NCBI GenBank assembly: GCA_015059065.1
Contig: SVBE01000009.1
Location: 1 to 62,960, forward strand
Length of the DNA stretch: 62,960 nucleotides
DNA from: Erysipelotrichaceae bacterium
Lineage (GTDB): Bacteria > Bacillota_I > Bacilli_A > RFN20 > CAG-826
Reading direction: 5' to 3'
Shown: positions 35,648 through 44,689 of the stretch, piece after piece
How positions within the stretch are numbered: the first letter of the stretch is position 1
Layout: each line of letters starts with the position of its first letter
Program-made: the position numbers and the translations under genes
Notes under the pieces: generated by a model
What the model saw: only the letters and a program-made list of their open reading frames with translations
The model's database searches: none
Told to the model about the DNA's origin: nothing

Positions 35648-36040
35648 ATGATGTCAGATCCAATCAGCGATATGCTCACAAGAATTCGCAATGCGAACGC
35701 TTTAAAATACGAAAAAGTGAAAATGCCTTCTAGCAAGATGAAAGTGGAGATCGCCACCATCTTAAAAGATGAAGGCTTCATCTCCGATTTCAAAGTCAAA
35801 GGCAATGTGAAAAAAGAATTAACAATCACATTAAAATATGCCGGTGATGGCACTAGAGTCATCTCTGGATTAAAGAAGATTTCTAAACCAGGCTTAAGAG
35901 TTAACGTCGGTGCCGACAAACTCCCACGCGTCTTAAAAGGTTTAGGTATCGCGATTATTTCCACTAGCCAAGGCGTCATGACTGATGCAAAAGCCAGAAC
36001 CCTCGGTATCGGTGGTGAAGTGATCGCCTACGTCTGGTAA
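35648..36040 (+). CDS. rpsH: 30S ribosomal protein S8
   Basis: The 130-residue protein shows [40 protein letters not shown] and GGEVIAYVW, the S8 signature. It binds 16S rRNA helix 21. The first of two adjacent ATG codons is used here; the ribosome site is AAGGAGG. Confidence 0.97.
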   Translation: MMSDPISDMLTRIRNANALKYEKVKMPSSKMKVEIATILKDEGFISDFKVKGNVKKELTITLKYAGDGTRVISGLKKISKPGLRVNVGADKLPRVLKGLGIAIISTSQGVMTDAKARTLGIGGEVIAYVW

Positions 36041-36054
36041 GGAGGAGATAATAT

Positions 36055-36594
36055 ATGTCACGTATTGGCAACAAACATATCGAACTCCCAGCCGGAGTGA
36101 CAGTGACTCAAGAAGGTAATGCCTTCAAAGTGACTGGCCCAAAAGGAACATTATTAGTTCCATGCAATCACGGCATCTCCATGAAGCAAGAAGGCAACGC
36201 CTTAATCTTCACAAGAGCCAATGAATTAAAACAAACTAAACAAAACCATGGTACAACACGTGCGAACGTCAACAACGCGATTGTCGGTGTCACCCACGGT
36301 TATAAGAAATCCTTAACGATGATCGGTATCGGTTATAAGGCCCAAATGATGGGTAACAATATCCAAATCTGGGCGGGCTATTCCCACACTGTTACCATCA
36401 CCCCACTCGAAGGAGTGAAGGTCACTTGCAAGAGTGCGACTGAAATCGATGTTGAAGGCATCGATAAACAAAAAGTCGGTCAAACAGCTGCGGCTATCCG
36501 CAACGTCAGACCACCAGAGCCTTACCTCGGTAAAGGTATTCGTTATGTTGACGAACACGTCGTTACCAAAGAAGGTAAGAGAGCTGGTAAATAA
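36055..36594 (+). CDS. rplF: 50S ribosomal protein L6
   Basis: The 179-residue protein has two L6 repeats (SRIGNKHIELPAGVTV, GVTHGYKKSLTMIGIGYKAQ, RPPEPYLGKGIRYVDE). It lies near the sarcin-ricin loop. Length is normal. Confidence 0.97.
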   Translation: MSRIGNKHIELPAGVTVTQEGNAFKVTGPKGTLLVPCNHGISMKQEGNALIFTRANELKQTKQNHGTTRANVNNAIVGVTHGYKKSLTMIGIGYKAQMMGNNIQIWAGYSHTVTITPLEGVKVTCKSATEIDVEGIDKQKVGQTAAAIRNVRPPEPYLGKGIRYVDEHVVTKEGKRAGK

Positions 36595-36609
36595 TAGGAG
36601 GACTTCACA

Positions 36610-36966
36610 GTGATTAATCAAGAAAGTAAAAATGTTTCTCGTCTCAGACGTCACGCCAGAGTGAGAAAAGTCGTGAGTGGCACTGCCGAATGCCCTCGTC
36701 TCTGTGTCTTCCGTTCTAACAAGAACATCGAAGCGCAATTAATTGACGATGATAAGAAAGTGACTTTAGTCGCTTCCAGCTCAACTAGCTTAAAGCTCGC
36801 TAACGGTAGCAATATCGAAGCCGCTAAGTTAGTGGGTGAAGATCTCGCCAAGAAAGCTAAAGCCAAAAAGATCAAGAAAGTGGTCTTCGATCGTGGTGGA
36901 TATGTCTACCATGGCCGTGTTCAAGCTTTAGCGGACGCTGCCCGTGAAGGCGGTTTAGAATTCTAA
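36610..36966 (+). CDS. rplR: 50S ribosomal protein L18
   Basis: The 118-residue protein starts with GTG, 9 nt after AGGAGG. L18 signatures [18 protein letters not shown] and [20 protein letters not shown] are present. It binds 5S rRNA together with L5. Confidence 0.96.
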   Translation: MINQESKNVSRLRRHARVRKVVSGTAECPRLCVFRSNKNIEAQLIDDDKKVTLVASSSTSLKLANGSNIEAAKLVGEDLAKKAKAKKIKKVVFDRGGYVYHGRVQALADAAREGGLEF

Positions 36967-36980
36967 GGAGGAGGAAAGTT

Positions 36981-37616
36981 ATGGCAGAAGAATTAAAGAA
37001 AGAAGCTCCAGCTACTGAAGCTCCAAAAGCCGAAGAAGCTCCAAAAGCCGAAAACGAAGGTAAAGAAAACCATCGTGATGGTGGCAAGAGACGTCCTCGT
37101 CCAGACCGTAAAGGTCCACGTCCAGAAAAGAAAGATGATGGATTTGAAGATCGTGTCGTCTTTATCAACAGAGTCAGTAAGACTGTTAAAGGTGGACGTA
37201 GAATGAAATTCACAGCCTTAGTGGTCGTCGGTGATCACAAAGGTAAATATGGCTTTGCGTTAGGCAAGGCTGCCGAAGTCCCAGATGCGATTAAGAAAGC
37301 CACTGAAGCGGCAAAGAAGAACTTACACACTATCAAGCTCGTCAAAGGAAACACTATTTCCCACGATGTGATTGGTAAATTCGGTGCTTGTAATGTCTAC
37401 TTAAAACCAGCCCCTGAAGGTACTGGTATCATCGCTGGCGGTCCAGTTCGTGCTATCTTAGAATTAAGCGGCGTGCAAAACGTTTGCTCCAAAGTCTATG
37501 GTAGTAGAGCGCCAATCAACGTCATCAGAGCGACTTCCCAAGGATTAGATTCCTTAAAGAGCTTCCATCAAGTGAAGGCCTTACGTGCCCAATCTGAAGA
37601 AGCCAAAGCTGAATAA
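36981..37616 (+). CDS. rpsE: 30S ribosomal protein S5 with charged N-terminal extension
   Basis: The S5 core begins near residue 55 ([53 protein letters not shown]). Before it lies about 50 residues rich in Glu, Ala, Lys, Pro and Arg ([29 protein letters not shown]). Standard S5 is about 165 residues. rpmD normally follows but is missing here; rplO starts 15 nt later. Confidence 0.95.
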   Translation: MAEELKKEAPATEAPKAEEAPKAENEGKENHRDGGKRRPRPDRKGPRPEKKDDGFEDRVVFINRVSKTVKGGRRMKFTALVVVGDHKGKYGFALGKAAEVPDAIKKATEAAKKNLHTIKLVKGNTISHDVIGKFGACNVYLKPAPEGTGIIAGGPVRAILELSGVQNVCSKVYGSRAPINVIRATSQGLDSLKSFHQVKALRAQSEEAKAE

Positions 37617-37630
37617 GGAGGAGCAAGTTT

Positions 37631-38071
37631 ATGAAATTAAATGAACTCAAATACACTGAAGGCTCCCGCGAACAACATTACCGTAAAGGCCGTGGTCTTG
37701 GATCCGGCAATGGTAAGACTGCTGGCAAAGGCCACAAAGGTCAAAATGCCCGTAGTGGTGGCGGTACCCGTTTAGGTTTTGAAGGTGGACAACTCCCCTT
37801 ATATCGTGCCCTTCCAAAACGCGGATTTAAGAACGTCAATCACGTCGAATATGCCGTCGTCAACGTCGGTGATTTAGAAAGATTTGACGCTAATACTGTC
37901 GTCACTCCAGCTTTATTAAAAGAAGTTGGCCTTGTCAAAAAGGAATATGATGGTGTTAAAATCTTAGGTAATGGAAAACTTAGCAAGGCTTTAACTGTCC
38001 AAGCTAACAAATTCTCAAAATCCGCCGAGAAGGCAATTACAGAAGCAGGCGGAAAAGTAGAGGCCCTCTAA
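37631..38071 (+). CDS. rplO: 50S ribosomal protein L15
   Basis: The 146-residue protein has [20 protein letters not shown] and [20 protein letters not shown], hallmarks of L15. It lies next to secY as in most bacteria, one base apart. Confidence 0.97.
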   Translation: MKLNELKYTEGSREQHYRKGRGLGSGNGKTAGKGHKGQNARSGGGTRLGFEGGQLPLYRALPKRGFKNVNHVEYAVVNVGDLERFDANTVVTPALLKEVGLVKKEYDGVKILGNGKLSKALTVQANKFSKSAEKAITEAGGKVEAL

Positions 38072-38072
38072 T

Positions 38073-39434
38073 ATGAAGAAAATCGTCTCCATTTTAAAGA
38101 ATAAAGAGATCATGAATCGTCTTTTATTCACGCTTCTTATTCTTTTCATCTTTAGAATCGGTGCACAGATTACTGTTCCAGGCGTCAAGCTCGGTGATGA
38201 CTTAAACAATTACTTATCACAAAATAACGCTCTCTCCTTAATGAACCTTTTAGGAGGTGGAACACTTCAAACATTCTCAATCTTCGCGCTAGGCGTATCT
38301 CCTTATATCACCGCGCAGATCATCATCCAGTTATTATCGACGGATGTGTTGCCGGCCTTAACTGAGTTAAAACGCCAAGGCCAATACGGTCGTAAGAAGA
38401 TTGAAATGGCAACGAGATACTTAACTCTCCTCTTAGGAGCGGTTCAAGCATATGGTATTATCCGTACGATGCAGAACAGTGAGTATATCACTTTCACCAC
38501 TGCGGATAATGAATGGCTCACATATATCTATATCGTCTTGGTGATGGTGGCGGGTTCCATGCTCGTCATGTGGTTAGGTGACCAGATCTCTGTCAAAGGT
38601 ATCGGAAACGGTATTTCCATGATCATCTTTGCCGGTATCGTCTCCTCCTTACCACGTCAAATCTCAACAGCCTTCGCTAAATGGATATTACAGACTATCG
38701 GTATGGGAGATAGCGCGCAGATTGCTGGTGTCTTCCAATTCGTCCTCTATGTGGTGATGTACTTACTTATCATCTCATTCGTCACCTTCGTCGAACTTTC
38801 ACAGAGAAAGATCCCTGTGCAACATTCCGGCAAAGGCGGTGGACAAACTCAATCGATGGCCAGAGCCTCATTCTTACCAATTAAAATTAACTCCGCTGGT
38901 GTTATCCCTGTCATCTTCGCGAGCTCTCTCATGATGGCTCCACAAGTGATCGTGGCCTTCATCGATCCAACATTAGGCACTGCCGGATGGCTCGATGTCT
39001 TCAACACTAGTAAATGGGTGCAGATGGGCAGCACTGGATGGTACATGCCTTGGGGCTTAATCATCTATATCGTGCTCACTCTCGCCTTCACATTCTTCTA
39101 TGCGAATATGCAAATCAATCCAGAGCAGATCGCAGAGAACTTCCAAAAGAGCGGTTCTTATATCCCAGGTATTAAACCAGGTAACGAAACCGAAAGATAT
39201 ATCCGTAAAGTTCTTAATAGAGTCACGGTTATCGGCGCATTCGCCCTCGCGCTTATCGCTGCCTTACCGCCAATCTTAACTTTGACGGGTGCCTTCGGTA
39301 ATGATTCATCCTTAGCCCTTGGTGGTACAGGCTTAATCATCGTCGTCGGTGTCGCTCTTGAACTCAACAATCAAATTGATGGTTTACTTGCTGGTAAATC
39401 ATTCGATGAAGTCGTCGCAGGAGGTGGACAATAA
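38073..39434 (+). CDS. secY: Protein translocase subunit SecY
   Basis: The 453-residue protein has ten hydrophobic segments and SecY motifs FRIGAQITVPGV, GVSPYITAQIIIQLL, the plug region, QRKIPVQ and NPEQIAENFQKSGSYIPGI. It forms the SecYEG membrane channel. Its ATG is 2 nt after rplO; its stop overlaps the adk start. Confidence 0.97.
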   Translation: MKKIVSILKNKEIMNRLLFTLLILFIFRIGAQITVPGVKLGDDLNNYLSQNNALSLMNLLGGGTLQTFSIFALGVSPYITAQIIIQLLSTDVLPALTELKRQGQYGRKKIEMATRYLTLLLGAVQAYGIIRTMQNSEYITFTTADNEWLTYIYIVLVMVAGSMLVMWLGDQISVKGIGNGISMIIFAGIVSSLPRQISTAFAKWILQTIGMGDSAQIAGVFQFVLYVVMYLLIISFVTFVELSQRKIPVQHSGKGGGQTQSMARASFLPIKINSAGVIPVIFASSLMMAPQVIVAFIDPTLGTAGWLDVFNTSKWVQMGSTGWYMPWGLIIYIVLTLAFTFFYANMQINPEQIAENFQKSGSYIPGIKPGNETERYIRKVLNRVTVIGAFALALIAALPPILTLTGAFGNDSSLALGGTGLIIVVGVALELNNQIDGLLAGKSFDEVVAGGGQ

Positions 39435-40084
39435 TGCTTCATAATATCGTATTAATGGGGCCTCCTGGCGCCGGAAAGGGCACTTTAGCAAAACAGTTAA
39501 AAACTGCCTATAATCTCACTCATATCTCTACTGGTGATATGTTTAGAGAAGCAATCAAAGAAGGAACAGAACTTGGCAAACTCGCCAAGAGCTACTTAGA
39601 TAGTGGTAACCTCGTTCCTGATGAAGTCACAATCGGTTTAGTGAAAGAAAGATTATCTAAAGAAGATTGTGCAAACGGATTTCTCTTAGATGGTTTCCCA
39701 AGAACCTTAGGCCAAGCCCAAGCTCTTAAAGAAATCTCTAAAGAAATAAATCGTCCAGTCGAAGTTGTGGTCAATTTAGACTGTGACAATGACGAACTCG
39801 TGAGAAGAATCTCTGGTCGCCGCGTCTGTAAGAATTGTGGCGCGCCTTATCACATCGAATCCATGAAACCAAGAGTGGATGGAATCTGTGATCTATGTGG
39901 CGGACCTCTCTATCAGAGAAAAGACGACAATGAAGATGCCTTAAAAGTTCGTTTACATCACTATGTGGTGGATACCAAACCTCTCCTTGATTTCTATCAA
40001 GAAGAAGGATTGTTGAAGAATTTCAATTCCTTAACTGGTTCTGCCCATCTGTTCGATGAAGTCAGTGCATTCCTCAAACAATGA
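39434..40084 (+). CDS. adk: Adenylate kinase (zinc-lid type)
   Basis: The 216-residue enzyme converts ATP and AMP to two ADP. The P-loop GPPGAGKGT, the NMP-binding region STGDMFR and DGFPRTLGQAQ are present. The lid has CKNCGAPYH and CDLCGG, a zinc-binding form usual in Gram-positives. It ends with TGA overlapping the map start. Confidence 0.97.
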   Translation: MLHNIVLMGPPGAGKGTLAKQLKTAYNLTHISTGDMFREAIKEGTELGKLAKSYLDSGNLVPDEVTIGLVKERLSKEDCANGFLLDGFPRTLGQAQALKEISKEINRPVEVVVNLDCDNDELVRRISGRRVCKNCGAPYHIESMKPRVDGICDLCGGPLYQRKDDNEDALKVRLHHYVVDTKPLLDFYQEEGLLKNFNSLTGSAHLFDEVSAFLKQ

Positions 40085-40845
40085 TTAACTGCAAATCACC
40101 ACGTGAAATAGCGTTAATGCAGGAATCGGGTCGTATCATCGGCCTTCTCTTCAAGGAAATCAAACAATATATTCAACCTGGAATTTCAACCCTCGCGCTC
40201 GATGAAAAATGCGAAAGCATCATCAGGCGTGAAGGGGGTATCCCAGCGAGTAAAGGATATTACGGTTTCCCTGGAGCGACATGTATCTCCGTTAACGAGA
40301 CATTAGTGCATGGCATCCCTTCTAGCAAGATCATTCTTCATGAAGGCGATATCGTCACCATTGATGTGGTCGTGAAGAAAAATGGATACTGTGCCGATGC
40401 GGCGAGAACATTCCCTGTCGGAATCGTCTCAGAGAGAGCAAAGCGTTTAATCGATACCACTCGCGAGAGCTGGTGGTATGCTTCTCAGTTTATTAAAGCG
40501 GGAGCTAAATTAGGCGATATCTCTCACGCGATTCAGGAATACAATGAAAGTCGTGGCTATTCAATCCCTCGTGATTATACTGGACACGGTATTGGTCGCG
40601 AGATGCATGAAGATCCGAGCATTCCAAATTACGGAACTGCTGGAACCGGAGTCACATTAGTGGAAGGTATGGCCTTAGCGATTGAACCAATGGTCGCTGA
40701 AGGTAAACCACAAACTCGTGTTCTCGGGGATGGTTGGACAGCCAAAATGAAAGATGGAAAACTGTCTTGTCATTATGAAAATACGGTCATAGTGACCAAA
40801 GACGGCTTCCTCGCATTAACTCTAGAAGAAGAGGAGAAAAACTAA
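40081..40845 (+). CDS. map: Type I methionine aminopeptidase
   Basis: The 254-residue enzyme removes N-terminal methionine. Metal ligands fall in TIDVVVKKNGYCADAARTF, GHGIGREMHEDP, ALAIEPM and CHYENTVIVT. It starts 4 nt inside the adk end and ends 3 nt before infA. Confidence 0.96.
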   Translation: MINCKSPREIALMQESGRIIGLLFKEIKQYIQPGISTLALDEKCESIIRREGGIPASKGYYGFPGATCISVNETLVHGIPSSKIILHEGDIVTIDVVVKKNGYCADAARTFPVGIVSERAKRLIDTTRESWWYASQFIKAGAKLGDISHAIQEYNESRGYSIPRDYTGHGIGREMHEDPSIPNYGTAGTGVTLVEGMALAIEPMVAEGKPQTRVLGDGWTAKMKDGKLSCHYENTVIVTKDGFLALTLEEEEKN

Positions 40846-40848
40846 AAT

Positions 40849-41067
40849 ATGGCAAAATCAGACGTCATCGAAGTACAGGCGGTCGTGAAAGAGAATCTTC
40901 CTAACGCGATGTTCAAGGTAGAGCTCGAGAACGGCGTCGTAATCCTGGCCACCGTTTCTGGTAAAATCCGAATGAATTACATTCGCATTCTTCCAGGTGA
41001 TAGAGTTACGGTAGAAATCTCGCCTTATGATTTAACACGGGGCCGTATAACATTCAGGTTTAAATAG
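40849..41067 (+). CDS. infA: Translation initiation factor IF-1
   Basis: The 72-residue OB-fold protein matches IF-1 ([48 protein letters not shown]). It binds the 30S A site during initiation. Confidence 0.97.
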   Translation: MAKSDVIEVQAVVKENLPNAMFKVELENGVVILATVSGKIRMNYIRILPGDRVTVEISPYDLTRGRITFRFK

Positions 41068-41106
41068 TCCTGAGACAAAACTATTATTTCTAAGGAGGAA
41101 ACTATT

Positions 41107-41220
41107 ATGAAAGTTAGACCTTCAGTGAAACCTATTTGCTCAAAGTGCAAAGTCGTCAAACGTCATGGCAAAGTCATGGTCATTTGTTCCGATCCTAAGC
41201 ACAAGCAAAGACAAGGTTAG
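41107..41220 (+). CDS. rpmJ: 50S ribosomal protein L36
   Basis: A 37-codon frame starting at 41107 encodes [19 protein letters not shown] followed by a second Cys and a His in [13 protein letters not shown], the zinc-ribbon L36 (C11, C14, C27, H32). AAGGAGG lies 8 nt upstream. It occupies its standard place between infA and rpsM. Confidence 0.97.
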   Translation: MKVRPSVKPICSKCKVVKRHGKVMVICSDPKHKQRQG

Positions 41221-41234
41221 TAAGGAGGCAGAAT

Positions 41235-41612
41235 ATGGCACGTATTGTTGGTGTTGATATTCCAAACGACAAACCTGTAAGAATCTCCCTTACCTATATC
41301 TATGGTATCGGTAGACCAACTGCAGAATTAATTTGTCAAAATGCAAAAGTTGACGGCGGACTCAGAGTGAAAGATCTCTCCGACGATCAATTAAACGCGA
41401 TTAGAACAGAACTCGCGAAACACAAAGTTGAAGGTGATTTACGTAGAGAAGTCGCTTTAAACATCAAAAGATTAACAGAAATTGGCTGCTATAGAGGTAA
41501 TAGACACAAACGTGGCTTACCAGTTCGCGGTCAAAGAACTAAGACAAATGCGCGTACTCGTAAGGGTCCACGTAAGACCATCGCGAATAAGAAGATGGCT
41601 CCAAAAGGCTAG
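41235..41612 (+). CDS. rpsM: 30S ribosomal protein S13
   Basis: The 125-residue protein has [27 protein letters not shown], and [20 protein letters not shown], the S13 signature. It contacts the 50S subunit and P-site tRNA. Confidence 0.97.
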   Translation: MARIVGVDIPNDKPVRISLTYIYGIGRPTAELICQNAKVDGGLRVKDLSDDQLNAIRTELAKHKVEGDLRREVALNIKRLTEIGCYRGNRHKRGLPVRGQRTKTNARTRKGPRKTIANKKMAPKG

Positions 41613-41630
41613 AAAGGAGGATAGAACTGT

Positions 41631-42020
41631 ATGGCTACTAAAACCACAACACGTAAAAAGAAAATCAAACGTTCATTTACACGCGGCGTTGCCCACATTC
41701 ATTCCACTTTCAACAATACTATCGTCACTATCTGTGACGCTCAAGGAAATGTCTTATGCTGGTCAAGCGCTGGTGCAATCGGCTATAAGGGTAGTAAGAA
41801 ATCTACTCCATACGCTGCTGGTCAAGCCAGTGAAGCCGCTGCTAGAGCTGCTTATGAACAAGGCATTAGACAAGTCGATGTCGATGTGAAAGGTCCAGGC
41901 CCAGGTAGAGAATCTGCTGTCAGAAGCTTAGCTGTTGCTGGATTACAAGTATTATCAATCGTGGACACTACTCCAATCCCACATAACGGATGCCGTCCAC
42001 CAAAGAAACCACGTGGTTAA
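41631..42020 (+). CDS. rpsK: 30S ribosomal protein S11
   Basis: The 129-residue protein shows [36 protein letters not shown] and [17 protein letters not shown], the S11 signature. It is a 30S platform protein. Confidence 0.97.
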   Translation: MATKTTTRKKKIKRSFTRGVAHIHSTFNNTIVTICDAQGNVLCWSSAGAIGYKGSKKSTPYAAGQASEAAARAAYEQGIRQVDVDVKGPGPGRESAVRSLAVAGLQVLSIVDTTPIPHNGCRPPKKPRG

Positions 42021-42032
42021 TAGGAGGTACTA

Positions 42033-43001
42033 ATGATGAAAATTGCAAATCCATTTGAAAGATTTGGCATTACCTCTGCCGACTACGATGGCAATGAGAA
42101 CTATGGTAAGTTCGTCATTGAACCACTCGAAAGAGGTTTCGGTTTAACTGTCGGTAACGCCTTACGTAGAGTCTTATTAAGCGCTCTTCCAGGTGCCAGC
42201 GTCTACGCTGTCGAAATCGAAGGCGCCGCCCATGAATTCTCTTCTCTTGATGGTGTTCAAGAAGATGTCACTAGCATCATCTTAAATTTAAAAGATGTCG
42301 TCTATGATATCGATGAAGAAGAAACTGGCAACAAGAAATTAACTCTCAATATGACTGGTCCATGCGAAGTCAAGGCTGGCGATATCGTCTGCCCAACTGG
42401 CGTTCGCATTGTCAATCCAGATGTGGTCATCGCTCACTTATCAAGTGGTGGTAAGCTCAACATGGTCTTACATGCTCGTAATGGCCGTGGCTTCCTCACT
42501 GGTGAACAAAACAAATTAATTCACCAAAACTTACCAGTGGGTACAATTGCCACTGATAGCAACTACTCCCCAGTCATCAAGGTCAATTACAACGTCGAAA
42601 ACACTCGTGTTGGTCACGATTCCCGTTTCGATAAATTGACTTTAGAAGTTTGGACTAATGGTTCAACTACTCCACAAGAAGCAATTGCCCATTCTGCCCA
42701 AATCTTAAATTATCACTTCGCGAAATTCTTAGACCTCGCCTCTATTACTAGAGACATCAATCTTGAAAAAGATGAGGAACAAGAAGAGGAAGAGAAAGTT
42801 GTCGATATCTCTATCGAAGAACTTGATCTCTCCGTCCGTAGTTATAACTGCTTAAAGAGAGCAAATATCTCCAGCGTCTTAGAACTCTGTGAGAAGACTG
42901 AAGATGAAATGATGAAAGTGAAAAACCTCGGCAAGAAATCCCTTAAAGAAATTAAGGAAAAACTCGCCGAACAAGGTCTCTCTTTCAAAGATTTCGAATA
43001 A
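42033..43001 (+). CDS. rpoA: DNA-directed RNA polymerase alpha subunit
   Basis: The 322-residue protein has an N-terminal assembly domain (ERGFGLTVGNALRRVLLSAL) and a C-terminal domain (ELDLSVRSYNCLKRANISSV, VKNLGKKSLKEIKEKL) joined by an acidic linker (EEQEEEEK). Two adjacent ATG codons follow GGAGG; either could start it. Confidence 0.97.
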   Translation: MMKIANPFERFGITSADYDGNENYGKFVIEPLERGFGLTVGNALRRVLLSALPGASVYAVEIEGAAHEFSSLDGVQEDVTSIILNLKDVVYDIDEEETGNKKLTLNMTGPCEVKAGDIVCPTGVRIVNPDVVIAHLSSGGKLNMVLHARNGRGFLTGEQNKLIHQNLPVGTIATDSNYSPVIKVNYNVENTRVGHDSRFDKLTLEVWTNGSTTPQEAIAHSAQILNYHFAKFLDLASITRDINLEKDEEQEEEEKVVDISIEELDLSVRSYNCLKRANISSVLELCEKTEDEMMKVKNLGKKSLKEIKEKLAEQGLSFKDFE

Positions 43002-43016
43002 TAGGAGGATACTTAA

Positions 43017-43424
43017 ATGCCAGCACAAGGTAGAAAAAACGTTCATGGTAAAACAGGTGTCAGATTTAAGGCCGCCTATACCAAGAGCAAATATGAAAAC
43101 ATGCTCCGTAATGTCGTCACTGATTTAATCAGATTCGGCACAGTGAAAGTCACTGCCGCGACTGCGGAAGATGTCATTAAGGAAGCAGATCGTCTCGTCT
43201 CTTTAACTAAGAAAGAAGATAAGATGAATGCGAAGAGAGAAGCCGCGAGATTCGTGAGAAATGTCAAGGTCAATAAAGAATCCGATAAGACTGCAATGGA
43301 CGTCTTATTCGACGAATTAGGCCCAAAATTCGCCTCACGTAATGGTGGTTACACTCGTCAATTAAAATTAGGAAACCGTAAAGGTGATAACGCGCCAGTC
43401 GTGGTCGTCACTTGGGTTGAATAA
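43017..43424 (+). CDS. rplQ: 50S ribosomal protein L17
   Basis: The 135-residue protein matches L17, although the opening (MPAQGRKNVHGKTGVRFKAA) differs from the common start. LRNVVTDLIRFGTVKVT and GGYTRQLKLGNRKGDNAPVV are typical. It is the last gene of the operon; an intrinsic terminator follows. Confidence 0.95.
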   Translation: MPAQGRKNVHGKTGVRFKAAYTKSKYENMLRNVVTDLIRFGTVKVTAATAEDVIKEADRLVSLTKKEDKMNAKREAARFVRNVKVNKESDKTAMDVLFDELGPKFASRNGGYTRQLKLGNRKGDNAPVVVVTWVE

Positions 43425-43450
43425 TCTTAATCCTTAAATTTATTATATTA

Positions 43451-43472
43451 GGTCACCGCAAGGTGGCCTTTT
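43451..43472 (+). terminator. Terminator of the ribosomal operon
   Basis: GGTCACC at 43451-43457 pairs with GGTGGCC at 43462-43468 (one G-T pair), with a GCAA loop and TTTT after it. Confidence 0.85.
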
Positions 43473-43542
43473 ATGTTGCCGTCAATTATAGGATGAGAAA
43501 CTTCGTGTCAACATTAGTTTACTCAATCGAAATTATAATGTA

Positions 43543-43589
43543 TTTAGGGTGAAATATAGCATATTGAATAATGAGTAAATCACCCTAAA
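43543..43589. promoter_or_regulatory. Dyad operator copy 1 upstream of the Fic-domain gene
   Basis: TTAGGGTGA at 43544-43552 and TCACCCTAA at 43580-43588 form a perfect 9-bp inverted repeat separated by 27 nt. A second copy with the same spacing begins 58 bp downstream. The conserved spacing suggests a protein-binding operator. Confidence 0.7.
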
Positions 43590-43595
43590 AATATC

Positions 43596-43646
43596 TTGTA
43601 ATTAGGGTGAAAATAACATATGATTATATCAAGGAAATCACCCTAA
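43596..43646 (+). promoter_or_regulatory. Promoter and dyad operator copy 2 of the Fic-domain gene
   Basis: TTGTAA (43596-43601), 17 nt, TATGAT (43619-43624) forms a good promoter. The half-site TTAGGGTGA (43602-43610) fills the spacer; its partner TCACCCTAA (43638-43646) runs to the base before the ATG at 43647 and lies between AAGGA and the start codon. A bound protein would block both RNA polymerase and ribosome access. Confidence 0.65.
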
Positions 43647-44585
43647 ATGGAAAATAGAGAACAATTGATTAAACAACTACTCAATGAGAAAAAAGATCTA
43701 GAACGTCAGATAAATGACGCAAACTTTAAAGGATACCCTGAAATTAAAGAAATCAGTGGCAAGAAATATGTTTATTTGCGTTATAAAAAATATGACCGCC
43801 TATCTTCTAAATATGCAGGTGTTTATAGCGAAGACTTTTATAATGGATTAAAAGATCTGTCTCGTTCTATTAAAGAGTTAAAAACAAAACTAAGAGGTGT
43901 TAATACTAAATTAGCAAAACTTGGAATTAGTATTGATGCTTTACCTCCAAGCGTGCTCTTAAATATTGATTACGTTAGAAACAATATTAACAATATTATT
44001 TATGAACAAGCTGTAGTAGAAGGTGTGAGTGCCACCTTTTTGGATACTGAAGAAATATTAGAGAAAGGATCTTCTCGAAATGTTAGTTTTGATGACACGC
44101 TGACAATATTAAATTTAAAAAACGCATGGCAATATGTTTTAGACGAGGATACCGTTCGTCAAAAAATGAGTTTTTGGACTCTTACAGCTATCGCTGGTTA
44201 TGTCAACGATAGGCAGATTTCCTATCCTGATGAATTGAGATCGACTCCTGCAAGAATAAGCGGTTCATCATATCGACCAAAAATACCAAACAAGGAAGAA
44301 GTTATTAGTAGTTTAGATGTTATTCTTAGTGGCGAAAAAGGGGTTTTAACGGCGATTGATTTACTTTGCTATCTTGCAAAAAGTCAGGCATTTAATAATG
44401 GCAATAAAAGAACTGCGTTGATATTTGCTAATCTATATTTAATCAAAAACGGATTAGGCTATATTTCTGTTCCGAGTAATCTTGAAAAAGACTATAAATT
44501 ATTACTAGTAGAATATTATGAGGATAAAAACACAAATGTTAAAGCTTTCTTACGCGATAATTGTTATTATCCTCTCCATAATTGA
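43647..44585 (+). CDS. Fic-domain protein with N-terminal module shared with the HipA-like protein
   Basis: The 312-residue protein has an N-terminal module (about residues 24-80: GYPEIKEISGKKYVYLRYKK, LSSKYAG, then a helical LKDLSRSIKELK). A Fic/Doc fold follows: an inhibitory-loop-like ARISGSSYRPKIP and the Fic core AFNNGNKRTALIFANLYLI. The canonical catalytic histidine of H-x-F-x-x-G-N is glutamine here (Q247). Fic proteins modify targets with AMP or other nucleotides; this variant may use other chemistry or be non-catalytic. The gene stands alone behind a doubled dyad operator, and no separate antitoxin gene is seen. Confidence 0.8.
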   Translation: MENREQLIKQLLNEKKDLERQINDANFKGYPEIKEISGKKYVYLRYKKYDRLSSKYAGVYSEDFYNGLKDLSRSIKELKTKLRGVNTKLAKLGISIDALPPSVLLNIDYVRNNINNIIYEQAVVEGVSATFLDTEEILEKGSSRNVSFDDTLTILNLKNAWQYVLDEDTVRQKMSFWTLTAIAGYVNDRQISYPDELRSTPARISGSSYRPKIPNKEEVISSLDVILSGEKGVLTAIDLLCYLAKSQAFNNGNKRTALIFANLYLIKNGLGYISVPSNLEKDYKLLLVEYYEDKNTNVKAFLRDNCYYPLHN

Positions 44586-44614
44586 AAAAATTACCATTAT
44601 ACGTTGATTGTAAT

Positions 44615-44637
44615 AGGCCACCGTGAGATGGCCTTTT
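44615..44637 (+). terminator. Terminator of the Fic-domain gene
   Basis: AGGCCA at 44615-44620 pairs with TGGCCT at 44629-44634, followed by TTTT. Confidence 0.8.
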
Positions 44638-44689
44638 ATATTCATATAAGTAGATTTTTTTTGAATGATATGTGATATAAAATAATAGA

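Noticed and set aside
43543-43646. CRISPR array
   Set aside because: There are only two units of inverted-arm repeats, the arms rather than a central repeat are conserved, and no cas genes are present.
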